Shown here piece after piece: positions 5,178 through 11,341 of a stretch of DNA of 11,341 nucleotides. Position numbers and translations under genes: made by a program. Source of the DNA: an uncultured Clostridia bacterium (GTDB taxonomy: Bacteria; Bacillota; Clostridia; Christensenellales; Aristaeellaceae); NCBI GenBank assembly GCA_934647235.1, contig CAKUFG010000045.1:1-11341 (forward strand), in the 5' to 3' direction. The notes under the pieces are model-generated. The model was not told the DNA's origin and searched no databases. It was given only the letters and a program-made list of their open reading frames with translations. Within the stretch, counting starts at the first letter, position 1. Each line of letters opens with the position of its first letter.

Positions 5178-6917
5178 CTATTGCAGTTTTTCAGCGTTCT
5201 GCGCGTCAATTGTGCTCTTTTTAACCGGCGGATCGCAGTGCTTGCACGGGGTAAGGTAGGCATAGGCTTCGCTGTCCAGCTCCGCATAAGTGCACTGCCC
5301 CTGCAGCGGCAGATATTTATCGCGGATGTAGGAGCAGTTCTGATCGGCGTGATAATTCTTGCCGCCCGTCGGGTTGTAATAGAAGATCGTATCGTCCTCC
5401 GCCGGGTACGGAATGGGGCGCAGATCCTCGTCCCAGATCAGCAGCTTTGTGCCCAGGGGCACGTTATCCCAGATCCATTTCATGTTGACGCCGTCCTCGT
5501 TCTGCTTGCGCTGCACGCGCACGCAGCCGTGGCTGGCCTTTTCGCCCAGGTATTTTTCTGTGTAGGAATAATCCTTGATGTTGTATTTTTCGTTCAGGAT
5601 ATAGGGCGTTTCGTGCAGAATATCACCGCAGTTAAAGCGCATGCCGTAGCCGCATGTCATATTGCCGGAGGGAAAATCGCCCACCTTGCTGCTTAAATAA
5701 AACTCGCCCGCCGGGGTTTCGTTCCAGGGCTTATCGCTGGTGGGATAGCCGGTGGAGATCAGCAGGGTGGTAAACAGCCCGTCCTTGGTGAGGATATAGA
5801 GCCGCTGCGTCATCTTATCGATCAGCAGGCCGTATTCGGTCTTGGGGGTGAAGGTTTTCAGTTTCTTGGTTTCTACATACCCCTGGATCAGATCGTCCGT
5901 TGTGCCGTAGCCGCGTCGGCTGGTATTGTTGGGTCCATAGCTGGAATTATAGGCTTCCACCAGCGTCCAGCCGTCGTCGCGCGTTTCAAGCACGTGCACG
6001 CCCTGCGTTTCACAGGTGATTTCGCCCACAATATTGCTGCGCGCGGTGGACTTATCCGGCGCAGCGCGCAGACGGTATACCTGCTTTTCGGCTTCCTTGC
6101 CCGTGCCGGAGATCACCGTCATGGGCGAAATCATGACTTCCCAGATGGCCTGCCAATCGTAATTGCCGATTTCCATGGACCAGAAATCGCCCGGAACCGT
6201 TTCCGTGGCGGATTGGGACGCGCGATAGACCGGCGCGGGCGTGGCCGTGGGCTGCGGCGTGGGGGTAGCGGGCGCGGAGAAACGCAGCGTGACGGCGCTT
6301 GCGCTGCCTGAAAGGCCGGCCGGGCTTGTCAGCACGGCATTCAGCGTGTATTCGCCCGCCGGCAGATTGGCGGGCAGGGCGATATTCAGGGCGCTGCTGC
6401 CTGCCTGTATTGGCGTGTCTTCCAGCGGGTACAGGCCGTTGTTGTCGATGCCTGTCAGCGTCAGGGAGAGCGTGCCGTCCGCAGTGACGACGACGGAGAG
6501 CGGCAGCGGTTCGTCGGTATAAAGCGCGTCGCTCCGGACGGCGATATAGCGGATCTGCGGGGCGGTTTCGCCAATGCTCAGCGGGCGCAGCGCAGTCTGA
6601 TCACCCGCCTGCAGGCGCAGGGTGTATTGGCCAGCCGGCAGGGCCTCGCCTTGGGCGTTCAGGCCGTTATAGGTCAGGTTCAGCATGCCTGCTTCAATTT
6701 GCAGATTGCTGCGCAGGGTATGCACGATATCGCCCTGGCCGTCCAGCAGCTCCAGCGTGATGGCGCAGGCCGTATCCACGCTGATGCAGATGCGCTCCGC
6801 CTTACCGGGAGAGAGCGATTCAGGGGCATAAACAAAGCCTGCTTCCAGCGCAAGGGCGGGAACGATGGCGAATATACAGATGATCAGCGCCGTCAGCGCA
6901 AAAACCTTCAGCCGCAT
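5178..6917 (-). CDS. Secreted multi-domain L,D-transpeptidase (YkuD family)
   Basis: A 579-residue exported peptidoglycan enzyme. Residues 1-23 are a signal peptide (MRLK, a hydrophobic core, then ALA). Residues 25-116 resemble a FlgD-type Ig-like domain (GLNAQGEALPAGQYTLRL), and a second Ig-like domain spans about 122-214. A Pro/Thr/Ala linker (215-230) leads to an SH3b-like segment (about 278-352). The YkuD catalytic domain spans about 361-497, with H435 and the active-site motif SHGCVRV (462-468, catalytic C465). L,D-transpeptidases form 3-3 cross-links or attach ligands to peptidoglycan and are poorly sensitive to most beta-lactams. The C-terminal tail (about 512-564) has H523, C528 and PCKHC (C558, C561), a possible metal-binding module. 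The ATG at 6917 has AAAGGAG 6 bases upstream; the longer frame start (6983) coincides with the promoter -35. The substrate is not shown by sequence. Confidence 0.92.
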   Translation of the reverse strand: MRLKVFALTALIICIFAIVPALALEAGFVYAPESLSPGKAERICISVDTACAITLELLDGQGDIVHTLRSNLQIEAGMLNLTYNGLNAQGEALPAGQYTLRLQAGDQTALRPLSIGETAPQIRYIAVRSDALYTDEPLPLSVVVTADGTLSLTLTGIDNNGLYPLEDTPIQAGSSALNIALPANLPAGEYTLNAVLTSPAGLSGSASAVTLRFSAPATPTPQPTATPAPVYRASQSATETVPGDFWSMEIGNYDWQAIWEVMISPMTVISGTGKEAEKQVYRLRAAPDKSTARSNIVGEITCETQGVHVLETRDDGWTLVEAYNSSYGPNNTSRRGYGTTDDLIQGYVETKKLKTFTPKTEYGLLIDKMTQRLYILTKDGLFTTLLISTGYPTSDKPWNETPAGEFYLSSKVGDFPSGNMTCGYGMRFNCGDILHETPYILNEKYNIKDYSYTEKYLGEKASHGCVRVQRKQNEDGVNMKWIWDNVPLGTKLLIWDEDLRPIPYPAEDDTIFYYNPTGGKNYHADQNCSYIRDKYLPLQGQCTYAELDSEAYAYLTPCKHCDPPVKKSTIDAQNAEKLQ

Positions 6918-6938
6918 GGGATACTCCTTTGTGAAAAT

Positions 6939-6953
6939 AGAATCAACCATTCT
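6939..6953. repeat. Short inverted repeat at the transpeptidase gene's start site
   Basis: AGAAT-CAACC-ATTCT: perfect 5-bp arms with a 5-base centre, immediately downstream of the -10 box of the minus-strand promoter and over its expected transcription start (about 6948). Possible operator or 5' hairpin; short enough to be chance. Confidence 0.4.
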
Positions 6954-6954
6954 T

Positions 6955-6983
6955 ATCATAACAACTGCACGCCCCAAATGCAA
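6955..6983 (-). promoter_or_regulatory. Promoter of the L,D-transpeptidase gene
   Basis: On the minus strand: -35 TTGCAT (6983-6978), 17-bp spacer, -10 TATGAT (6960-6955). The leader is about 30 nt and contains AAAGGAG. It is divergent from the helicase promoter; the two -35 boxes are 21 bases apart. Confidence 0.75.
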
Positions 6984-7004
6984 GCAATTCGCCCCGGAAA
7001 ATAA

Positions 7005-7033
7005 TTGTAAAACTTTTCATTTTGCCGTATACT
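7005..7033 (+). promoter_or_regulatory. Promoter of the SNF2-nuclease gene
   Basis: -35 TTGTAA (7005-7010), 17-bp spacer, -10 TATACT (7028-7033). The expected start is near 7040, leaving a leader of about 30 nt before the ATG at 7072. The ribosome site is weak: GGTGAG 8 bases upstream, or GGGG at 15 bases. Confidence 0.68.
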
Positions 7034-7071
7034 GTAAGCAATGTCGAGTGAAGGGGCGGTGAGCGCAGGCG

Positions 7072-9255
7072 ATGCTGGAGCGGGTACTGACGGCGCTGAA
7101 GGGCATCCGCGCGCCCGTCGCCACAGATGAATACGATCTGCATCAGCTGGCCTGCCAGGCATTAGCGCAGGCTGGCATCGGCTGCGTGCATGAGGCGCAG
7201 CTTGCGTCCCGCTGCCGCATCGACGTGCTCTGCGGGCGTGTCGGCATTGAAATCAAGCGCGGCAGGCCGACGGCCTCGGCGCTTATGCGGCAATTGACGC
7301 GCTATGCGCAAAGCGGCGCGCTGGACGCGCTGGTGGTGCTCAGCGAGCAAAGCGTCAGCCTGCCCGAGCAGCTTGCGGGCGTGCCGGTGCGGCTGGTCTG
7401 CCTGTATAAGCTGTGGGGGCTGAGCGACGCGGGCGGCGGAATGGAGCATCCGCAGGATGAAACGCTGATCAGGGCCGGCGTGGCTATGCGCCTGGCGCAG
7501 GACGCGCTGGCGCTGCCCAGGCTCGAAAGCAGCGATTATCAGGATGCGGACGTGCCTGCCTATCTGCAGGACGCGCCGCCTGCCGGGCATTATTACGGTA
7601 CGCTTTCCTATAATAATCGCCGCAAAAGCTGGACGGTGCGCGGCGAGCCCTGCGTGATTGAACTGTGCAAGCGCCTGTTCCCGGGCACGGACGGCGGCAA
7701 GCGCGGCGAGGCGCGGTTTACTGATCATCGCCGCATTGTGGGTGATCTGAACTGGCTGATGCTGCGCTATCCGCTGCAAATTGCCCCGCGTGATCGGGAG
7801 CGCTGGGAAAAGGCCATCAGCAGCGCGCGGGATTATGCCGCCGCGCGGCAGCGCATACAGGACGCGCCCCCGCAGACGGAGCCGCGCGCGGGCAGCTTTA
7901 TTGGCACGCTGATGCCCTTCCAGAAGGCCGGGCTTTCCTGGCTGTGCGCCACTCCCCGCGCTTTGCTGGCCGATGAAATGGGCCTTGGCAAAACGCTGCA
8001 GGCGCTGTGCTGCCTGTGCAATACGCAGGCGTTTCCGGCCATCCTGGTGGTGCCGCCGCACCTGGTGCGCAACTGGCAGGCGGAAATCGCGCGCTTTATC
8101 CGCATTGAAGGCCGGATGCCGCGCGTGCATGTGCTGCGCGGGCTTACGCCCTACGCCCTGCCCGAGGCGGATATTTATATCGTGCATTATCTGCTGCTGC
8201 GCGGCTGGAAGGACGTGCTGTCCAACCTGCGCTTCCGTGCAGCCGTGTTTGACGAGGCGCAGGAGCTTCGCCGCGCGGGCAGCGAAAAATACAGCGCCGC
8301 CAGCCTTTTATCCGAAAGCTGCGAGCGTGTGATCGGTCTGTCCGGCACGCCCATCTACAATCAGGGCGGCGAAATCTGGAATGTGGTCAACATTCTGGAT
8401 TATCACTTCCTGGGGGACTGGGAGTCCTTCACCCGCGAATGGTGCTATGGTTATGGCAACAACGTGGTCATCAAGCCCGACCTGCTGGGCGAGCATCTGC
8501 GCCGAGAGGGGCTGATGCTGCGCCGCACCAAGGCAGAGGTGCTGCCGGAGCTTCCCGAAAAGCGCCGGCTGGTGCAGGAGATCGACGCGGATGATCTGGT
8601 GTATCGCCGCCTGATGCAGCCCGTGCTTGAAAAGCTGCGCCTGCTGCGTGCGGACGGCGGGCTATCGCCCTCGGCCCGCGCGCTGCTGATGGATCAGATT
8701 TCGCTGGAAGAGCGCCAGGCCACGGGCATTGCCAAGGCGCCCTTTGTGTGCCAGTTTGTGCGGGCGCTGCTGGAAAACGGCGAGCGCGTGCTGCTGTTTG
8801 CGCATCATCATGCGGTGATGGATATCTACCGGCAGGAGCTGCACGCCTTTTCGCCTGTCTTTATTACGGGACGCGAATCAGGCGCGCAGAAGGAGGAGGC
8901 CGCCGCGCGCTTTATGCAGGGGCAAACGAACCTGTGCTGCGTATCGCTGCGCGCCGCCTCGGGGCTGAATCTGCAGCGCGCCAGCTGCGTGGTGTTCGGC
9001 GAGCTGGATTGGTCGCCCGCCGTGCATTCGCAGGCGGAGGATCGCGCGCACCGCATCGGCCAGCGGGATTCGCTGCTGTGCTACTATCTGGTCAGCCCGC
9101 AGGGGAGCGACGCGGACATTCAGGAGGCGCTGGGCCTGAAGGTCAGCCAGTTCCTGGGGCTGATGGGCGAGCGCGCGCCCGCGCCCGCTCTGATGCAGTC
9201 CGACGCCGATTATGCACGGCGCTACGTAGAAAAACTGCTGTCGCGCGAGGTTTGA
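7072..9255 (+). CDS. SNF2-family helicase with N-terminal PD-(D/E)XK nuclease-like domain
   Basis: A 727-residue fusion. The first ~115 residues look like a restriction-endonuclease-fold module: an N-terminal helix, E41, then RIDVLCGRVGIEIKRG (49-64) giving the D51...E60-x-K62 signature, and RQLTRYA (73-79), as in PD-(D/E)XK nucleases. A spacer domain (about 170-240) contains GEPCVIELCKRLFPG and LNWLMLRYPL. The SNF2 ATPase follows: motif I DEMGLGKT (301-308), motif Ia LVVPPHLVRNW (325-335), motif II DEAQ (394-397), motif III LSGTPIYN (423-430), motif V SLRAASGLNLQ (625-635) and motif VI QAEDRAHRIGQ (654-664). All motifs are intact, so an active double-stranded-DNA translocase is expected; nuclease activity is inferred. 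Its stop codon overlaps the ruvC promoter. Function is unknown; repair, fork processing or defence are possible. Confidence 0.88.
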   Translation: MLERVLTALKGIRAPVATDEYDLHQLACQALAQAGIGCVHEAQLASRCRIDVLCGRVGIEIKRGRPTASALMRQLTRYAQSGALDALVVLSEQSVSLPEQLAGVPVRLVCLYKLWGLSDAGGGMEHPQDETLIRAGVAMRLAQDALALPRLESSDYQDADVPAYLQDAPPAGHYYGTLSYNNRRKSWTVRGEPCVIELCKRLFPGTDGGKRGEARFTDHRRIVGDLNWLMLRYPLQIAPRDRERWEKAISSARDYAAARQRIQDAPPQTEPRAGSFIGTLMPFQKAGLSWLCATPRALLADEMGLGKTLQALCCLCNTQAFPAILVVPPHLVRNWQAEIARFIRIEGRMPRVHVLRGLTPYALPEADIYIVHYLLLRGWKDVLSNLRFRAAVFDEAQELRRAGSEKYSAASLLSESCERVIGLSGTPIYNQGGEIWNVVNILDYHFLGDWESFTREWCYGYGNNVVIKPDLLGEHLRREGLMLRRTKAEVLPELPEKRRLVQEIDADDLVYRRLMQPVLEKLRLLRADGGLSPSARALLMDQISLEERQATGIAKAPFVCQFVRALLENGERVLLFAHHHAVMDIYRQELHAFSPVFITGRESGAQKEEAAARFMQGQTNLCCVSLRAASGLNLQRASCVVFGELDWSPAVHSQAEDRAHRIGQRDSLLCYYLVSPQGSDADIQEALGLKVSQFLGLMGERAPAPALMQSDADYARRYVEKLLSREV

Positions 9256-9280
9256 CAAACGCGCACATTTGTTCTATGAT
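9252..9280 (+). promoter_or_regulatory. ruvC: Promoter of ruvC-ruvA-ruvB
   Basis: -35 TTGACA (9252-9257, perfect) overlaps the stop codon of the SNF2 gene; the spacer is 17 bp and the -10 is TATGAT (9275-9280). The expected start is near 9287, 24 bases before the ruvC ATG. This lets ruvCAB be expressed independently of the helicase gene. Confidence 0.87.
9262..9275. promoter_or_regulatory. Possible degenerate LexA (SOS) box in the ruvC promoter spacer
   Basis: CGCACATTTGTTCT compared with the Gram-positive LexA consensus CGAACRNRYGTTYG matches 10 of 13 specified positions. It sits between the -35 and -10, where a repressor would block polymerase. One half-site is altered (GCAC for GAAC), so it may be weak or fortuitous. 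Confidence 0.35.
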
Positions 9281-9310
9281 ATTAGCGCATTACATGTGGG
9301 GAGGCGAAGC

Positions 9311-9805
9311 ATGCGCATTTTGGGCATTGACCCAGGCCTGGCCACGCTGGGCTATGGGGTGATCGACACCCAGGGCAGCAAAATCACCCTGATTACCGCA
9401 GGCGCGGTGATTACCCCGCCGGATATGATCACCTCCGATCGCCTGGTCAAAATCCGCCGCGATATCCGCGAGCTGCTGACGGTTTATCAGCCGCAGGAAA
9501 TCGCCTTTGAGGAGCTGTTCTTTTCAAAGAATATCACCACCGGCATGAATGTTTCGGCCGCGCGCGGGGTTACGCTGTGCGCCTGCGCCGAGTATACAAA
9601 AGAGCTGTTTGAATACACGCCCATGCAGATCAAGCAGGCCATCGTGGGCTACGGCAAGGCCGATAAGCACCAGATTCAGGAAATGGTGCGCATGATCCTG
9701 CATCAGGAAAAGATCATCAAGCCCGACGACGCGGCGGACGCCGTGGCCGTGGCCATCACCCATGCCAACACGGGAATGCTGCGCGAGCAGTTCCGCATGA
9801 AGTAA
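9311..9805 (+). CDS. ruvC: Holliday junction resolvase RuvC
   Basis: A 164-residue crossover-junction endonuclease that dimerises on the RuvA-bound Holliday junction and makes paired nicks. The four acidic catalytic residues of the RNase H-like fold are visible: D7 in LGIDPGLATLGYG, E67 in AFEELFF, and D140 and D143 in PDDAADAVAVAITH. The conserved MNVSAARGV stretch is at 79-87. Length is normal (about 160-175). The ATG at 9311 is preceded by GGGGAGG at 6 bases; the longer frame from 9269 starts upstream of the predicted transcription start. It is first gene of ruvC-ruvA-ruvB, with a 9-base gap to ruvA. Presence of RuvC rather than RecU argues against a Bacilli host. Confidence 0.97.
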   Translation: MRILGIDPGLATLGYGVIDTQGSKITLITAGAVITPPDMITSDRLVKIRRDIRELLTVYQPQEIAFEELFFSKNITTGMNVSAARGVTLCACAEYTKELFEYTPMQIKQAIVGYGKADKHQIQEMVRMILHQEKIIKPDDAADAVAVAITHANTGMLREQFRMK

Positions 9806-9814
9806 GGAGCAAGC

Positions 9815-10420
9815 ATGTACGCATACATTACAGGCATCGTGGCGGAAAAGGGCCACAACGAGCTGGTGATCGAGGCCGGCGGCATCGGCTATCAGCTGAT
9901 GTGCAGCATGAATACGGTGCAGAACGCTGTGTCCGTGGGCGAAAGCATGCGCGTGTATACTTATCTGAATGTGCGCCAGGAGGGCGTTGATCTGTTCGGC
10001 TTTGAATCCCGCGAGGAGCGCGAAATGTTTCTGCGGCTGATCGGGGTAAACGGCATTGGCGCGCGCACAGCCATCGCGATGCTGGGCAGCATGCCGCTGC
10101 GCGATCTGACGCTGGCCATCCTGATGGGCGATACGACGGCCCTGTGCCGCGCGCCGGGCATTGGCAAAAAGACGGCGCAGCGCATCGCGCTGGAGCTGAA
10201 GGAAAAGATTACCGACGACGAGGTGAACGCCCTGCCGCAGGGCATGGCCGCCACCGCGCAGGCGGCGCAGCGCCGGGACGATCCCGTGGCCGAGGCCATG
10301 ATCGCCCTGCAGTCCCTGGGCTACAGCCAGGGAGAAGCCATGCAGGCGCTCAGCGCCGTCAAGGATAAAAGCGATCAAAGCGACGAGCTGGTGCGGCTGG
10401 CGCTGCGCGGCATGATGTAA
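9815..10420 (+). CDS. ruvA: Holliday junction branch migration protein RuvA
   Basis: A 201-residue RuvA that binds four-way junctions as a tetramer and loads the RuvB motor. The N-terminal OB-fold domain (1-62) starts MYAYITGIVAEKG and contains GGIGYQL (22-28). Two helix-hairpin-helix motifs follow: LIGVNGIGARTAIAML (75-90) and APGIGKKTAQRIALEL (113-128). A flexible acidic linker leads to the RuvB-contacting domain III (about 155-201, ALQSLGYSQGEAMQAL). Length is typical. AAGGAG lies 5 bases before the ATG and overlaps the end of ruvC, so translation is closely linked. Ruv genes act together in homologous recombination and fork rescue. Confidence 0.97.
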   Translation: MYAYITGIVAEKGHNELVIEAGGIGYQLMCSMNTVQNAVSVGESMRVYTYLNVRQEGVDLFGFESREEREMFLRLIGVNGIGARTAIAMLGSMPLRDLTLAILMGDTTALCRAPGIGKKTAQRIALELKEKITDDEVNALPQGMAATAQAAQRRDDPVAEAMIALQSLGYSQGEAMQALSAVKDKSDQSDELVRLALRGMM

Positions 10421-10436
10421 GGGCGGGAGGGCGCTT

Positions 10437-11341
10437 ATGGAAGAAGAACGCTTGATAGCCGGCGAAATGCAAAGCGAGGATATGGAGATTGAAACCTCGC
10501 TGCGTCCGCGCTCGCTGCGCGAGTATTTCGGCCAGCAAAAGGTAAAGGACAGCCTGTCCATCTATATCAGCGCAGCGCTGCGGCGGCATGATTCGCTGGA
10601 TCACATCCTGCTCTACGGCCCGCCCGGCCTTGGCAAAACCTGCCTGGCCGGCATTGTCGCGGCCGAAATGGGGCAGAACATCCGCATCACCTCCGGCCCG
10701 GCCATCGACCGTGCAGGCGATCTGGCTTCCATTCTGGTCAAGCTGGAGCCGGGCGACGTGCTGTTTATCGATGAGATTCATCGCCTTTCGCATGCGGTTG
10801 AAGAAGTGCTTTACTCCGCCATGGAGGATTATGAGATCGACCTGATGACGGGCAAGGGCCCCACGGCGCGCTCCATGCGCATCGCCCTGCCCAAGTTTAC
10901 GCTGGTGGGGGCGACCACCCGCGCGGGTCAGCTTTCCGCCCCGCTGCGCGACCGCTTCGGCATCATCTTCCGGCTGGAAATGTACTCGCCCGAGGAGCTT
11001 TGCCAGATCGTCAGCCGCAGCGCGCGCATCCTGAATGTGAAAAGCGATCCGGAGGGTCTGCTGGAAATTGCCCGCCGCAGCCGCGGCACGCCGCGTATCG
11101 CCAACCGCATGCTCAAGCGCGTGCGCGATTATGCCCAGGTGCGCGGCGACGGCAGAATCACCCGCGAAATCGCCAGCGAGGGCCTGAGCATGCTGGATGT
11201 GGACGAGTTGGGTCTGGACCGTGTGGACCGCACGCTGCTGACCACGATGATCGATAAATTCGGCGGCGGCCCGGTGGGCCTGGATACATTGGCCGCGTCT
11301 ACAGGCGAGGACGCCAACACCATTGAGGATGTGTACGAGCC
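10437..11341 (+). CDS. ruvB: Holliday junction branch migration ATPase RuvB (3' end missing)
   Basis: The first 301 codons of RuvB, the AAA+ motor that drives branch migration with RuvA; the window ends in the gene, with about 30-35 residues missing compared with the usual ~335. The N-terminus has the family SLRPRSLREYFGQ segment (21-33). Walker A is GPPGLGKT (61-68), Walker B LFIDEIHRL (109-117), sensor 1 GATTRAG (158-164), the arginine-finger region LRDRFG (170-175) and sensor 2 GTPRIANR (217-224). The C-terminal winged helix begins near 255 (LGLDRVDRTLL, then FGGGPVGLDTLA). The ATG is preceded by GGGAGG 6 bases upstream and lies 16 bases after ruvA, so it is co-transcribed. Confidence 0.96.
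   Translation, partial: MEEERLIAGEMQSEDMEIETSLRPRSLREYFGQQKVKDSLSIYISAALRRHDSLDHILLYGPPGLGKTCLAGIVAAEMGQNIRITSGPAIDRAGDLASILVKLEPGDVLFIDEIHRLSHAVEEVLYSAMEDYEIDLMTGKGPTARSMRIALPKFTLVGATTRAGQLSAPLRDRFGIIFRLEMYSPEELCQIVSRSARILNVKSDPEGLLEIARRSRGTPRIANRMLKRVRDYAQVRGDGRITREIASEGLSMLDVDELGLDRVDRTLLTTMIDKFGGGPVGLDTLAASTGEDANTIEDVYE

Noticed and set aside
4627..5259. 210-codon open frame on the + strand over yloU and its promoter
   Set aside because: Antisense to an Asp23-family gene with clear motifs and RBS; it also runs through a strong promoter of the other strand.
7162..8187. 341-codon open frame on the minus strand within the SNF2-nuclease gene
   Set aside because: Shadow of a well-supported gene; Arg/Ala/His-rich low-information translation and no start signals.
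8251..8262. DEAQ instead of DEAH in motif II of the SNF2 protein as a possible defect
   Set aside because: DEAQ is common in bacterial SNF2 proteins and all the other motifs are intact, so this is not evidence of inactivity.
9524..10561. 345-codon open frame on the minus strand across ruvC, ruvA and ruvB
   Set aside because: It spans three genuine genes on the + strand and has a His/Ala-rich shadow composition with no motif.
1..11341. Search for a mobile element or genomic island carrying a new defence system
   Set aside because: Codon and base composition look uniform by eye, gene order is housekeeping-like, and no integrase, transposase, attachment repeat or toxin-antitoxin pair is visible. 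Only the SNF2-nuclease is a candidate.

Overview
This 11.3 kb window looks like core chromosome of a moderately GC-rich, Gram-positive-type bacterium, most likely a Clostridia-class Firmicute. Three things point there: strong GGAGG-type ribosome sites with sigma-A-like promoters at 17-bp spacing; the order Asp23-family gene, DAK-family gene, recG, which matches the Bacillus subtilis yloU-yloV-recG neighbourhood; and a complete ruvC-ruvA-ruvB set, whereas Bacilli generally use RecU instead of RuvC. The lineage is an inference. No tRNA, rRNA, CRISPR array, insertion sequence or phage gene is visible.

Layout. Bases 1-150 are the 3' end of tuf (EF-Tu) on the + strand, followed by a strong terminator that faces the terminator of a minus-strand purine-type phosphoribosyltransferase gene (265-819). 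That gene has a near-perfect promoter with a 22-bp tandem duplication just upstream, and the duplication runs into the end of recG. The minus-strand block then reads, from its 5' end (right to left): a secreted L,D-transpeptidase (6917-5178), an Asp23/YloU-family gene (5070-4717), a FakA/YloV-type DAK-domain protein (4641-3013, TTG start) and recG (2939-942). Hairpins lie between yloU and fakA, and a terminator-like hairpin lies between fakA and recG, so expression is probably graded along this cluster.

A 154-bp divergent promoter region (6918-7071) separates this block from the plus-strand block: a 727-residue SNF2-family helicase with an N-terminal PD-(D/E)XK nuclease-like domain (7072-9255), then ruvC (9311-9805), ruvA (9815-10420) and ruvB (10437 to the window end, incomplete). 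A canonical promoter for ruvCAB overlaps the SNF2 stop codon, and a possible degenerate LexA box lies in its spacer.

How the genes relate. RecG, RuvA, RuvB and RuvC are the classical branch-migration and Holliday-junction machinery. The SNF2-nuclease fusion sits directly upstream of ruvCAB, so a role in fork or recombination-intermediate processing is a reasonable guess but is not shown by the sequence. The other block joins envelope functions (L,D-transpeptidase, Asp23 protein, fatty-acid kinase subunit) to recG. The most distinctive items are the nuclease-SNF2 fusion, the multi-domain transpeptidase with a Cys/His C-terminal module, the tandem repeat at the recG/phosphoribosyltransferase junction, and the UUCG-capped hairpin at the predicted 5' end of the yloU transcript. 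I see no clearly new multi-gene system here.
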